From Agrococcus sp. Marseille-P2731 (GTDB taxonomy: Bacteria > Actinomycetota > Actinomycetes > Actinomycetales > Microbacteriaceae): a stretch of DNA of 64,000 bases. The stretch's first letter is position 1. Every line of letters starts with the position of its first letter. This document shows, piece by piece, positions 39,691 to 55,200 of this stretch. The position numbers and the translations under genes were made by a program. The notes beneath the pieces are model-generated. The model ran no database searches. It saw nothing but the letters and a program-made list of their open reading frames with translations, and was not told the origin of the DNA. Location of the stretch: positions 1,240,001-1,304,000 of the forward strand of contig NZ_FPEG01000003.1 of assembly GCF_900117395.1 (NCBI RefSeq). Direction: 5' to 3'.

Positions 39691-39696
39691 ATTGTC
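39691..39696 (-). promoter_or_regulatory. -10 box of spermidine-synthase-like gene
   Basis: On the minus strand GACAAT ends 6 nt before GTG 39684, another leaderless arrangement. Confidence 0.4.
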
Positions 39697-39759
39697 TCGC
39701 CCGCAGGCGTGGGCTACCACCGAGCCGGTGGAGCCCGCCACCCGACACGCCGAATGGAC

Positions 39760-39788
39760 TGGACATCAGCGAGCACGCGGCGTAATGT
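39760..39788 (+). promoter_or_regulatory. rpoB promoter (-35 and -10)
   Basis: TGGACA (39760-39765) and TAATGT (39783-39788) are separated by 17 bp, the best sigma70-type promoter in the window. Transcription from about 39795 would give a leader of about 140 nt before rpoB. Confidence 0.75.
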
Positions 39789-39839
39789 AGGACCTTGCGC
39801 TCATAGACATCCCCTCTGCCTTCATATTGCGGTCGGCGC

Positions 39840-39856
39840 GCGCCCTCACAGGGCGC
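39840..39856 (+). other. Hairpin in the rpoB leader
   Basis: GCGCCCT-CAC-AGGGCGC is a perfect 7-bp stem about 45 nt after the predicted transcription start. It may attenuate or stabilise the leader. Confidence 0.4.
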
Positions 39857-39936
39857 TTCAGGGTGTTGACGAGTCTCTCACCGACGACACGATCCCGGGA
39901 AGACCCGCAACCCTTCCCGGCCCGGAGGTATCTGCC

Positions 39937-42900
39937 TTGGCTGAACTGAGCCCCAAGACTGGTCGAAACGCGCGCCGCCTGAGCTTCGCGCGCATCGCGG
40001 ACACGCTGACGGTCCCCGACCTGCTCGCACTCCAGACCGAGAGCTTCGAATGGCTCATCGGCGACGACGCATGGAAGGTCCGCGCCGAGGAGGCGAAGAC
40101 CTCCGGTCGTGACGACATCCACCTCGACTCCGGCCTCGAGGAGATCTTCGAGGAGATCTCGCCGATCGAGGACCTGAGCGAGAAGATGCAGCTCTCGTTC
40201 TCGGAGCCGGTGCTCGACGTGCCGAAGTACACGATCGCCGAGTGCAAGGAGCGCGGCAAGACGTACGCCGCGCCGCTCTACGTCTCCGCCGAGTTCATGA
40301 ACCACGAGACCGGCGAGATCAAGTCGCAGACGGTCTTCATGGGCGACTTCCCGCTGATGACGGAGAAGGGCACGTTCATCGTGAACGGCACCGAGCGCGT
40401 CGTCGTCTCGCAGCTCGTCCGCAGCCCCGGCGTCTACTTCGAGCGCACCCCCGAGAAGAACTCCGACAAGGACGTCTACTCGGCACGCGTCATCCCGAGC
40501 CGCGGTGCGTGGCTCGAGTTCGAGGTCGACAAGCGCGACGCCGTTGGCGTGCGCATCGACCGCAAGCGCAAGCAGTCGGTCACGGTCTTCCTGAAGGCCC
40601 TCGGCCTCACGAGCGAGGACATCGCCCGCGAGTTCGCCGGCTACGAGTCGATCATGGCGACCCTCGAGAAGGACGCGCCCATGTCGAAGGAGGACGCCCT
40701 CCGCGACATCTACCGCAAGCTGCGTCCGGGCGAGCAGGTCGCCGCCGAAGCCGCCCGCGCGCTGCTCGACAACTTCTACTTCAACCCGAAGCGCTACGAC
40801 CTCGCCAAGGTCGGTCGCTACAAGATCAACCGCAAGCTCGGCATCGACGCAGCCATGAGCGACTCGGTGCTGTCGGTCGACGACATCGTCGCGACCATCA
40901 AGTACCTGGTCGCGCTGCACGCCGAGGAGCAGACGATCGAGGGTGTCCGCAAGGGCGAGCCCGTCGACATCCGCCTCGACGTGGACGACATCGACCACTT
41001 CGGCAACCGCCGCATCCGCGCCGTCGGCGAGCTCATCCAGAACCAGGTCCGCACGGGTCTGGCTCGCATGGAGCGCGTCGTTCGCGAGCGCATGTCGACG
41101 CAGGACATCGAGGCGATCACGCCGCAGACCCTGATCAACGTGCGCCCCGTGAGCGCAGCGATCAAGGAGTTCTTCGGCACCTCGCAGCTGTCGCAGTTCA
41201 TGGATCAGAACAACCCGCTCGCGGGCCTGACCCACAAGCGCACGCTCTCCGCGCTCGGCCCCGGTGGCCTCTCGCGCGAGCGCGCGGGTGTCGAGGTGCG
41301 CGACGTGCACCCCTCGCACTACGGCCGCATGTGCCCGATCGAGACCCCTGAGGGCCCCAACATCGGCCTCATCGGTCGTCTCGCGACGTTCGGCCGCATC
41401 AACTCCTTCGGCTTCATCGAGACGCCGTACCGCCGCGTCGAGAACGGCGTCGTCAGCAAGCAGATCGACTACCTCACCGCGTCGGAGGAGGACGAGTTCA
41501 TCGTCGCTCACGCCAACAACGTGATCGACTCGCAGGACCGCTTCGTCGAGGAGCGCGTCGTCGCGAGGAAGAAGGGCGAGGAGGTCGAGCTCGTCGACCC
41601 CAAGTCGGTCAACTACATGGATGTCTCGCCGCGCCAGATGGCGTCGGTCGCGACCAGCCTCATCCCGTTCCTCGAGCACGACGACGCGAACCGCGCCCTC
41701 ATGGGTGCGAACATGCAGCGCCAGGCCGTGCCGCTGGTGCGCTCCGAGTCGCCCCTGGTCGGCACCGGCATGGAGGGCTTCGCGGCCATCGACTCCGGCG
41801 ACGTCATCACGGCGACCCGCGCGGGCGTCGTGGCGGAGGTCTCGGCCGACCTGGTCACCGTCCAGCTCGACGAGGGCGGCACGCAGCAGTACTTCCTGCG
41901 CAAGTTCGACCGCTCGAACCAGGGCACGTCGTACAACCACCGCGTCATCGTGGCCGCCGGCGACCGCGTCGAGGTCGGCGAGGTCATCGCCGATGGCCCG
42001 GCGACGGAGAACGGCGAGCTCGCGCTCGGCAAGAACCTGCTCGTGGCGTTCATGCCGTGGGAGGGTCACAACTACGAGGACGCGATCATCCTCAGCCAGA
42101 ACCTCGTGAAGGACGACGTGCTCTCGTCGATCCACATCGAGGAGTACGAGGTCGACGCCCGCGACACGAAGCTGGGCAAGGAGGAGATCACGCGTGACCT
42201 CCCCAACGTCGGCCCCGACCTGCTGGCGGACCTCGACGAGCGCGGCATCATCCGCATCGGTGCAGAGGTCGTGCCCGGCGACATCCTCGTCGGCAAGGTC
42301 ACGCCGAAGGGCGAGACCGAGCTGAGCGCCGAGGAGCGCCTGCTGCGCGCGATCTTCAACGAGAAGAGCCGCGAGGTGCGCGACACCTCCCTCAAGGTGC
42401 CCCACGGCGAGCAGGGCACCGTCATCGCGGTCAAGCAGTTCCGCGCTGAGGACGGCGACGACGAGCTGGGCTCGGGCGTGCACGAGAAGGTCGTCGTGTA
42501 CATCGCGCAGAAGCGCAAGATCACGGAGGGCGACAAGCTCGCCGGTCGTCACGGCAACAAGGGCGTGATCGCCAAGATCCTGCCCGAGGAGGACATGCCG
42601 TTCCTCCAGGACGGCACCCCCGTCGACATCGTGCTGAACCCGCTCGGCATCCCGAAGCGCATGAACTTCGGCCAGGTGCTCGAGACGCACCTCGGCTGGA
42701 TCGCCGCGACGGGCTGGAAGGTCGACGGCAAGCCGGAGTGGTCGAAGGGTCTCGACCCCGCCACGCTCGAGGCGCCTGCGGGCACCAAGGTCGCGACGCC
42801 GGTCTTCGACGGCGCGACGGAGGAGTCGATCATCGGCCTGCTCGATGCGACGCTCCCCACCCGTGACGGCGTGCGCCTGATCGACGGCAGCGGCAAGGCG

Positions 42901-43407
42901 AGCCTGTTCGACGGCCGCTCCGGTGAGCCGTACCCGTTCCCGATCTCGGTCGGCTACATGTACATCCTCAAGCTGCACCACCTGGTCGACGACAAGATCC
43001 ACGCGCGCTCGACGGGCCCCTACTCGATGATCACGCAGCAGCCCCTGGGCGGTAAGGCCCAGTTCGGCGGCCAGCGGTTCGGCGAGATGGAGGTCTGGGC
43101 GCTCGAGGCCTATGGCGCCGCGTACACCCTGCAGGAGCTCCTCACCATCAAGTCGGACGACATCGTCGGCCGCGTGAAGGTGTACGAGGCCATCGTCAAG
43201 GGCGAGAACATCCAGGAGCCCGGCATCCCTGAGTCCTTCAAGGTGCTCATGAAGGAGATGCAGTCGCTCTGCCTGAACGTCGAGGTGCTCAACGCAGCCG
43301 GCGACGTCGTCACGCTCCGCGATGACGAGGACGAGGCACTCCGCACCGCCGAGGAGCTCGGCATCAACATCTCACGCCCCGAGCTGTCGTCGATCGACGA
43401 CATCTGA
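39937..43407 (+). CDS. rpoB: RNA polymerase subunit beta
   Basis: The 1,156-residue beta subunit of RNA polymerase. Beta-type signatures run throughout, including the rifampicin region [20 protein letters not shown] with Asp 423, His 433 and Ser 438 in the sensitive (wild-type) state, the [20 protein letters not shown] fork region, and the C-terminal [23 protein letters not shown] 39937 is the start: it is preceded by GGAGGT 9 nt upstream and gives the expected N-terminus [20 protein letters not shown]. rpoC follows 38 nt downstream. Confidence 0.98.
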   Translation: MAELSPKTGRNARRLSFARIADTLTVPDLLALQTESFEWLIGDDAWKVRAEEAKTSGRDDIHLDSGLEEIFEEISPIEDLSEKMQLSFSEPVLDVPKYTIAECKERGKTYAAPLYVSAEFMNHETGEIKSQTVFMGDFPLMTEKGTFIVNGTERVVVSQLVRSPGVYFERTPEKNSDKDVYSARVIPSRGAWLEFEVDKRDAVGVRIDRKRKQSVTVFLKALGLTSEDIAREFAGYESIMATLEKDAPMSKEDALRDIYRKLRPGEQVAAEAARALLDNFYFNPKRYDLAKVGRYKINRKLGIDAAMSDSVLSVDDIVATIKYLVALHAEEQTIEGVRKGEPVDIRLDVDDIDHFGNRRIRAVGELIQNQVRTGLARMERVVRERMSTQDIEAITPQTLINVRPVSAAIKEFFGTSQLSQFMDQNNPLAGLTHKRTLSALGPGGLSRERAGVEVRDVHPSHYGRMCPIETPEGPNIGLIGRLATFGRINSFGFIETPYRRVENGVVSKQIDYLTASEEDEFIVAHANNVIDSQDRFVEERVVARKKGEEVELVDPKSVNYMDVSPRQMASVATSLIPFLEHDDANRALMGANMQRQAVPLVRSESPLVGTGMEGFAAIDSGDVITATRAGVVAEVSADLVTVQLDEGGTQQYFLRKFDRSNQGTSYNHRVIVAAGDRVEVGEVIADGPATENGELALGKNLLVAFMPWEGHNYEDAIILSQNLVKDDVLSSIHIEEYEVDARDTKLGKEEITRDLPNVGPDLLADLDERGIIRIGAEVVPGDILVGKVTPKGETELSAEERLLRAIFNEKSREVRDTSLKVPHGEQGTVIAVKQFRAEDGDDELGSGVHEKVVVYIAQKRKITEGDKLAGRHGNKGVIAKILPEEDMPFLQDGTPVDIVLNPLGIPKRMNFGQVLETHLGWIAATGWKVDGKPEWSKGLDPATLEAPAGTKVATPVFDGATEESIIGLLDATLPTRDGVRLIDGSGKASLFDGRSGEPYPFPISVGYMYILKLHHLVDDKIHARSTGPYSMITQQPLGGKAQFGGQRFGEMEVWALEAYGAAYTLQELLTIKSDDIVGRVKVYEAIVKGENIQEPGIPESFKVLMKEMQSLCLNVEVLNAAGDVVTLRDDEDEALRTAEELGINISRPELSSIDDI

Positions 43408-43445
43408 TCCGGCAGCCGTAGAGAATCTGACAAGAGGGAATTGCA

Positions 43446-47330
<3,885 letters not shown>

Positions 47331-47347
47331 ACGACCTGAGCGCATCG

Positions 47348-47376
47348 GGGGCCGCATCCATCTCGGATGCGGCCCC
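47348..47376 (+). terminator. Terminator after rpoC
   Basis: A perfect 12-bp stem (GGGGCCGCATCC and GGATGCGGCCCC) with loop ATCTC, 17 nt after the rpoC stop. Confidence 0.9.
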
Positions 47377-47439
47377 TGCTGCATGCGGTCGATTGCCGTG
47401 ACGGCGGGGTGGCGCGGGCGCGGTGGCCGGCTGCGTGCC

Positions 47440-47445
47440 TAGAAT
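47440..47445 (+). promoter_or_regulatory. -10 box of acidic membrane protein gene
   Basis: TAGAAT lies 40 nt upstream of the ATG at 47486, giving a leader of about 34 nt that includes AGGAGG. Confidence 0.45.
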
Positions 47446-47485
47446 CGCGACGACGCGGCACCGAGCCGCCTCAGGAGGTTTGACG

Positions 47486-49075
47486 ATGAGCGAGCAGCAG
47501 CCCACCTCGTGGCGCGACCGGTTCTTCGGCGGCGCCCCCGCCGCCCAGAGCGCCCCGCCGTCGGAGCCTGCCGCCTCGCCCGACGCCGAGCAGCACCCCG
47601 ACGAGCGCCCCGTCGATGAGGCCGTGCCCACGACCGCGCCGCTCCAGGAGCAGCCCGCTGACGACGCCTCCACCTCGGTCGCCGAGCACGACGCGCACCA
47701 GCCGCTCGTCGAGCACGACAGCGACCCCGAGTGGACCGCCGCTGACGCCGACACCGCCGTGCTCGACGCCCACGCCGCATCCGCCGACGCCGACGCCGAC
47801 CACGGCCGCGACGCCGGACACGCTGCAGGCGACGAAGCAGGCGACGACCGCACCGGCGACAGCCCGATCGAGCCGACCGTCATCGCGCCGTCCGCGCTGC
47901 GCGGCCCCTCGCACTCGGCAGCGCACCCCGACGACGCAGCGCGCCGAACGGCCGACGAGGTGCACGGCGAGGCCGCCGAGAGCTCGCTCGCGAACCCCGA
48001 GGCGACCGAGTCCAGCGAGCCGCCGGAGCTCGTCGAGCCCCGCCGGCCCTCGTTCGGCCTGCGGCGCCGGTCGGAAGCGGTCGGCAGCGACGACGAGGCA
48101 GCCGACGCGGCGCTGGCGGACGACACCACGACAGATGCATCCGACCGCGACCGCCGCGACGATGAGTCGTCGGTGCACGGCGCAGGCGCAGCCGGGCTCG
48201 CCGGGCTCGCCGGCGCTGGCGCCGCTGCGGGCTCGCGCGGCTCGGAGCGCGAGTTCGTGGAGCCGGAGCCCACGCAGGCCCTCGCGACGCACGAGCAGCC
48301 GACGCGGGCGATGGACGTGCAGGGCGACAGCCCGACCGCCGCGCAGACGCAGGTGCTGGACGCCCAGCGGGGCGACGCGGTCGACGACGACTCGCAGCGC
48401 ACCGAGCGCTTCGGCATCATCCGCGACGAGGTGCCTGCGTCGTCCATCCCCGTCGACGACGAGACGGCTCGCGCTGCAGCGAGCGGCGGCACGCCCATCG
48501 TGCTCGTCGAGGAGCCGATGCCGCCGCGCCGCAAGGGTGCGCGGGGCGTCGGGTTCGCCGTCGCGCTGCTCGCGACGCTCATCTTCGGGATCGTCTTCGC
48601 AGCGGCCTACTTCGCGGTCGGCTTCCTCTTCGACCGCGACTTCAACGCGCTCGAGACGCTCGAGTCGGTGTGGCTGCGCCCGTCGTTCCTCCTGCCGGTC
48701 GTGGTCTTCTTCCTCGCGTACTGGATCCTGACGCTGCTCGTGAACCGGGCCGGCTGGTGGGCCCACGTGCTCGGCGGCTTCGTGGTCGCGCTCCTGGTCT
48801 ACGCCGCGCACATCGGCGGCGCCTTCATGGAGGAGCAGGGCGGATGGGCCGGCTACACCGCGCTGCCGGGCATCGACCCGCAGGCGCTGAGCCAGCTGCT
48901 GCTCGCACCGCTGTCGGTGCTGGCGTTCGTCGTGGCGCGCGAGGTGCCCATCTGGGTCGGCGGCATCGTCGCCCGTCGCGGCCGCAAGGCTCGCGAGTGG
49001 AACCGCAAGGCGCTCGACGACTTCAACGCAGAGCACGCCGAGCGGCTCGCGGCCTACGAGCGCGCGCGCGGCTGA
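47486..49075 (+). CDS. Acidic, largely disordered multi-span membrane protein, hypothetical
   Basis: A 529-residue protein. Residues 1 to about 350 are strongly acidic and low-complexity (many Asp, Glu, Ala, Pro, Ser). About four membrane segments follow from residue 355 (VGFAVALLATLIFGIVFAAA, then further hydrophobic stretches near 395, 418 and 470). The C-terminus is a short basic helix (RRGRKAREWNRKALDDFNAE). AGGAGG precedes ATG 47486 at 7 nt. The domain has no recognised function; its place before the large surface-protein operon suggests an envelope role. Confidence 0.72.
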   Translation: MSEQQPTSWRDRFFGGAPAAQSAPPSEPAASPDAEQHPDERPVDEAVPTTAPLQEQPADDASTSVAEHDAHQPLVEHDSDPEWTAADADTAVLDAHAASADADADHGRDAGHAAGDEAGDDRTGDSPIEPTVIAPSALRGPSHSAAHPDDAARRTADEVHGEAAESSLANPEATESSEPPELVEPRRPSFGLRRRSEAVGSDDEAADAALADDTTTDASDRDRRDDESSVHGAGAAGLAGLAGAGAAAGSRGSEREFVEPEPTQALATHEQPTRAMDVQGDSPTAAQTQVLDAQRGDAVDDDSQRTERFGIIRDEVPASSIPVDDETARAAASGGTPIVLVEEPMPPRRKGARGVGFAVALLATLIFGIVFAAAYFAVGFLFDRDFNALETLESVWLRPSFLLPVVVFFLAYWILTLLVNRAGWWAHVLGGFVVALLVYAAHIGGAFMEEQGGWAGYTALPGIDPQALSQLLLAPLSVLAFVVAREVPIWVGGIVARRGRKAREWNRKALDDFNAEHAERLAAYERARG

Positions 49076-49234
49076 CGCCGCCGCAGCGGATTCCGTCGGG
49101 TCCTGGTGACCGGCATCCCGTGAGCGAACTTTCTGTTCGCGCACTTCTGGCACAATGTTCCTGGCCACGGCGCGCTGGCGTGCGGTGACTGCGTGCCGCT
49201 GTGCCCGCAACTGTGGTGAAACGGGGAGCCAACG

Positions 49235-52200
49235 GTGTTCAGGTGGATCAGGAGCCATCGCAAGTCGACTGTCGCTGGCGCGCTCGTCACGGCGGTCTCG
49301 GTCGCGCTCGGCATCCTCGCGTTCACCTACGACGGATTCACCACCACCGACGTCGACCTGCATGACGGCGGCGTCTGGGTCACGCGCACCGACACGCAGC
49401 AGCTCGGCCGCATCAACATCCAGGCGGAGGAGCTCGACGCCGGCCTGATCTCGCCCACCGCGCGCTTCGACGTGCTGCAGGACGGCGACGACGTGATCCT
49501 CCACAACCAGGAGGCATCCGCAGCCATCGTCGTCGACCCCGTGCAGGTCGTGACGGGCACCAACGTGCAGCTGCCTGGGCAGGCCTCGATCGCCATGGGC
49601 GGCGGGACGGTCGCGATCCTCGCGCCCTCCGACGGCATGCTGTGGGTCGTCGCCTTCCCGGACATCGGCGGCTTCTCGCCCGAGAGCACCGAGCCGATCG
49701 CCGAGCTCGGCCCGGCCGGGGCGGTGGAGGTGGGTCGCGACGGCACCGTGCACGCTGTCTCGACCCGCGACGGCCAGCAGATCACGATCGCGCCGCTCGA
49801 GGAGGGCGGCTTCGCCGAGCCCGTCGTGCGCGAGCGCGGCGAGCTGCGCAGCATGCAGGAGCCGCGCGTCTCGGTGCTGGGCGGCGAGGCCGTCGTGCTC
49901 GACGCGCCGAGCTCGACGCTGCTCGTGCCGGGTGGTGCCGTGCCGGTGCCGGAGGGCGCGGCGGTGCAGATGGTGGGCGACGCCTCCGACACCGTGCTGC
50001 TCGCGACCGGCACGCAGCTCGTGCGGCAGCCGATGAGCGGCGGGGAGGCGCTGATCGAGGAGCGTCCGGGTGGCGGCGAGGCCGTGCGCCCGGTGCAGCT
50101 GAACGGCTGCGTCTACGCCGTCTGGCCCGGCAGCGCCCAGTTCCTGCGCGAGTGCCAGGGGCAGGAGCCGTCGGAGCAGCAGGTGCCCGAGATGACGGGC
50201 GCACCCGCGACCTTCCGCATCAATCGCGACGCGGTCGTGCTGAACCAGTACCAGGAGGGCTCGTCCTGGCTGCTCGCGGACACCCTGGTGCTCGTCGACA
50301 ACTGGGATGACCTGCTGCCCGAGGAGTCGGACGAGACGACCGACGAGGAGGACTCGGAGTCGACCGAGGACCTGCTCACGAACCAGCCGCCGCCCCTCAA
50401 CGAGGAGAACACGAAGCCCGACGCGAACGATGACCGCTTCGGCGCGCGTCCGGGCCGCTCGACGATCCTGCCGGTCCTCTGGAACGACAGCGACCCCGAC
50501 GGCGACGTGCTCACCGCGCGCGTCGTCGGCGATCTGCCGGAGGGGGTCGAGGTCTCGCCCGTCTCGAACGACTCCGAGCTGCAGATCGAGCTGCCTCAGG
50601 AGTTCATCGGCGACTTCACCTTCAACTACGAGATCAGTGACGGCCGCGGCGGCGACGACACCGCGGGCGTGCAGATCGACGTGCGGGGCGAGGGCGAGAA
50701 CTCGCCGCCCGAGCAGCTGCGCGCGCAGGCCTTCGCGGTCGAGCAGGGTGGCGAGTACGAGTACCAGGTGCTGAGCGACTGGGTCGACCCCGACGGCGAC
50801 GACATGTACCTCACGGGCGCGACCACCGACTCCGGCGACACGATCCAGACCGATCCCTCCGGCCGGCTCATCTACACCGCCACCGGCGACGTGGGCCCGC
50901 AGACGATCGAGGTCACGGTCTCGGACGGCACCGCGCAGGCCTCCGGCACGATCGACGTCGACGTGCGCGAGCGCGGCGACGCGCCGCCGCTCGCGAACGC
51001 CGACTTCGTCAGCACGATCGAGGGCCGTGCAGCGACCATCCGCCCGATGCTGAACGACTACTCGCCCTCCGGCAGGCCGCTCCGGCTCGCCTCGGTCGAG
51101 CCGAACCCAGCCGTCGAGATGGAGTGGGACGGGCCCACGGGGACCGTCACGATCACCGAGGCGCCGGTCGGCACCCACTACCTGACCTACCTCATCGCCG
51201 AAGGGCCGCACTCGAGCCTGGGCCGCATCCGACTCGACGTGCGCACGCCGGATGACGAGGCTCGCCCCGTCGCCGTGCGCGACACCGCGCTGCTGCCGCA
51301 GCAGGGCTCGACCGTGGTCGACCTGCTCGCGAACGACGTCGACCCGGCCGGCGGCGTGCTCGTCGTGCAGCAGGTCACGATCGAGAACGCCGCGCCCATC
51401 ACCGTCGAGCTGCGCGAGCGGCGCGTGGTCAGCATCCGCGACAACGGGCTCGACACGCCCTTCCAGTTCACGTACACGATCTCGAACGGCCGCTTCACCG
51501 AGACCGGCACGGTCGAGGTCATCCCGGTGGCGCCGCCCGCGCAGCCGCGCGCGCCCAAGGCTGTCGACGATGCCGCGATCGTGCGCGCCGGCGACTACGC
51601 CACCATCGACGTGCTCGCCAACGACTTCTCGCCGGACGGCACCGAGTTCCGGCTCGTCGAGGACGTCGTGCAGTCGAGCTTCGCCTCCGAGGCGGAGGGC
51701 GTGGCGTTCGTCTCCGAGGGCCGCCTCCGCGTGCACGCGCTCGTCGACGCGCCGACCAGGGCGACGATCACCTACGAGATCACCGACGAGCAGGACAACC
51801 GCGACTCGGCGACGGTCGCGGTGACGATCGTGCCCCGAGACGCCGAGCAGAACTCGCCGCCGGCACCCGAGACGGTCACCTCCCGCGTGCTCGCGGGCGC
51901 CACCGTGCGCATCCCGATCCCGCTCGACGGCATCGACCCCGACGGCGACGGCGTCGAGCTCGTCGGCTACGACACCGGCCCCGATGGTGGGCGGATCCTG
52001 CCCGAGGTGGGCCCCGACTACTTCGACTTCCAGGCCTTCCCGGATGCGGCGGGCACCGTCGAGTTCACCTACCGGGTACGGGATCGCTGGGGCGACGAGG
52101 GCACGGGATCGGTGATCATCGGCATCGCGCAGGCCGCAGACGTGAACCAGACGCCCTTCGCGCAGCCCGACCTCGTGACCGTGCGGCCCGATCGCGCGGT

Positions 52201-55200
52201 CGCCATCGCGGTGCTCGAGAACGACTCCGACCCCGATCAGGACCCGCTGTCGCTCAAGGTCGACGGCCTCGAGCTGCCCGACGAGCTCGCGGACGCCGAG
52301 GTCAACACCGAGCGCTCGACCGTCGACCTGCGCTCCCCGGCGGAGGAGGGCGACTACCAGTTCACCTACGTGGTCGCCGACTCGCGCGGCGCCTCGACAA
52401 TCGGCACGGTGCTGCTGACCGTCTCGGAGGACGCCGAGCTGCTGCCGCCCGTCGCGCGCGACGACCCGCTGCCGCGCGACGGCGTCGAGCTCGGCGTGCC
52501 GCTCGACGTGCCGGTGCTCGAGAACGACCTCGACCCCGACGGCGACCCCTCGGAGCTCGAGCTGTCGGTCGTCACCGGTGAGGGCACCGTCGTCGACAGC
52601 GCCGTGCAGGTCGTGCCGAGCGAGGAGTTCCAGGTCGTCACCTACCGCGTGACCGACCTCGACGGCCTGACCTCCGAGGCCTTCGTCGCCGTGCCGCCGG
52701 TGCGCGACCGCGCGCCGTTCCTCGCGCGCACCGAGGCCATCCAGATCCCGTCCGGGATCCTGCAGGAGCTCCCGCTGCGCGACTGGGTGACGACGTCGAA
52801 CGGCAGCGCGCCGCGCATCACCTCCGGTGAGACCGTGACCGCCGTCAACGACGACGACTCGGGCCTGATCGCCAACGCCGAGACGCTGCAGTTCCGCTCG
52901 GTCCAGGGCTACGTCGGCCCCGCATCCATCACCTTCGAGGTCACCGACGGGTCTGGCCCGGAGGACGGCAACACCGCGATGCTGACGATCCCCATCGACG
53001 TCACGCCCTCGAGCGTCATCGCGCCCGTGTTCAACGGCGCGATGCTGCGCCCGGTCGCGGGCGAGGATGCCGTGCAGTACGACCTGCGCGACGCGACCGT
53101 CGACCCCGACCCCGGCGACCTCGAGGCGATGGACTACCGCTTCGTCGGCGGCGCCATGAACGGCGTCGAGACCTCGCTCGACGGCTCGGTGTTCACGGCG
53201 CGCGCGCAGGTCGACACCCCGCCGGGCTCGACCGGCTCCTTCCAGATCGTCGCCATCGACCCCCACGGCAACGAGGCCCCCGGCACCGTGCTCGTCGAGG
53301 TCGTGCCGACCAACCGGCCGATGGCGATGGCACGGCCCGACAGCGGCGAGGCGACCCAGGGCGTCGCGCTCACCACCGACGTCATCGCGAACGACTTCAA
53401 CCCCTTCGCGGGGGACGGGCTGCCGCTGCGCGTCATCTCGGCAGAGGTCGTCGCAGGCGAGGGCCAGCCCTCGTTCACCGACCGCGAGGTGACGGTGACG
53501 CCGGGCTCCGACTTCTCGGGCGTGCTGACGGTGCGCTACACCGTGCAGGACGCGACCGAGCTGACGCAGCGCCAGGTGACGGGCACCCTCACGCTCAACG
53601 TGAAGGGCCGGCCGGATGCGCCGGCGCGTCCGAACGTCGATGCGGTCGGCGACTCGGAGGTGACGCTCACCTGGGCGCCGCCGGCCTCGAACGGCGCGCC
53701 GATCACGGGCTACCTCGTGCAGTCGGCCGACGGCGCGGTCTCGCAGGCGTGCTCGGCGACGACCTGCCTGATCGAGGGGCTGACGAACAACGTCACCTAC
53801 ACGTTCCGAGTGGTCGCGCAGAACGAGGTCGGCGACTCCGACCCCTCCGCCCCCTCTCGCGAGGCGCGGCCGGATGTGCGCCCCGAGCAGCCGGCGCCCC
53901 CGCAGGTCGAGCGCGGCGACACGCAGCTGGCGCTCGCCTGGGAGGCACCGGTCAACAACGGTTCGCCGATCCAGCACTACGTCGTCGAGATCTCGCCGCC
54001 CGCGCCGAACGGAGCCGTGCAGCAGCAGGTGCAGGGCCTCAACTACACCTGGACCGGGCTCGCGAACGGCACCGCGTACACCTTCCGGATCCAGGCGGTG
54101 AACCTCGCGGTCGAGCCGAGCGACTTCTCGGCGAGCTCGCGGGCCACCGTGCCCGCCGGCCGTCCCTTCCCCGTCGGGCAGCCCTCGGCGACGATCGACC
54201 GCTCGATCCCCGGCGAGGTGCAGATGAGCGTGACGTGGGGCGCGGCCGACGGCAACGGCGACGCCGTGCGCAGCTACACCGTCACCTCGACGACGGGGCT
54301 CACGCAGACCGTCAGCGGCACCACGGCCAACTTCTCCGGTGTGCCGGCGGACGGCAGCAACATCACCTTCCAGGTCGTGGCCGAGAACACGGTCGGCGCG
54401 AGCGACGCGTCGCCGGCCTCCGAGGCCCGGCGCGCGGTGACGGCGCCGGCTGCGCCGAGCGGTGTCACGACCGTCGACGGCGACACCCGAGCGCAGGTCT
54501 CCTGGCAGCCCGGCTCCCGCAACGGTCTCCGCGCCGAGGAGGTGTCGTTCCAGGTCCGCGGCGGCGGTGCGGGCGAGCAGACCCTCGCCTCCGGCGGCTG
54601 GTACACCGGCATGAACAACAACGGCGGGCCCTACGTGCTCGAGGTGCGCGCCTCCGCGATGATCGACGGGCAGCTCTACTCGAGCCCGTGGACGCCCCAG
54701 AGCGGCCAGGCGCGCCCCTTCGGGCCGCCGCCCATCCCGCAGGCCTCGGTGACGGGCCAGATCGAGCAGGTCACGTTCAACTACGCCCCGCCCGGTGGCA
54801 CGAACGGCCGCCCGCTCGACCGCCTCGAGTACGTGCTGAACGACAACCCGAACGACTGGACCGCGGTGCGTCCCGCCAGCTCCGGGTCGTTCTCCATGCC
54901 GCGCGACCCCGCGATCCAGGCGTGCATCCGCGTGCGCGTGTTCGACACCGAGGGCACGGAGTCCGAGCACATCGTCGCTTGCGGCAACGCGAAGCCGAAG
55001 CCGCAGCCCCAGCTCTCGCTGAGCGGCGGTGCGCTCGTCGATCTCCCGGGCCAGCCCGGCATCCGGGCCCGGAACTTCGTGCTGACGTACAGCGACCTGC
55101 CACCGGCGACGTACAACTACACCTGTCACGGCCCGCCAGGCCAGTTCCAGCAGGGGCAGTGGACGAACTCGAGCTCGTCCGGCACGACGGCCCGTGACCG

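Noticed and set aside
47471..55129. 2,552-codon antisense open frame on the minus strand
   Set aside because: Shadow of the acidic membrane protein and the giant Ig/FN3 gene; no start signal and no domain.
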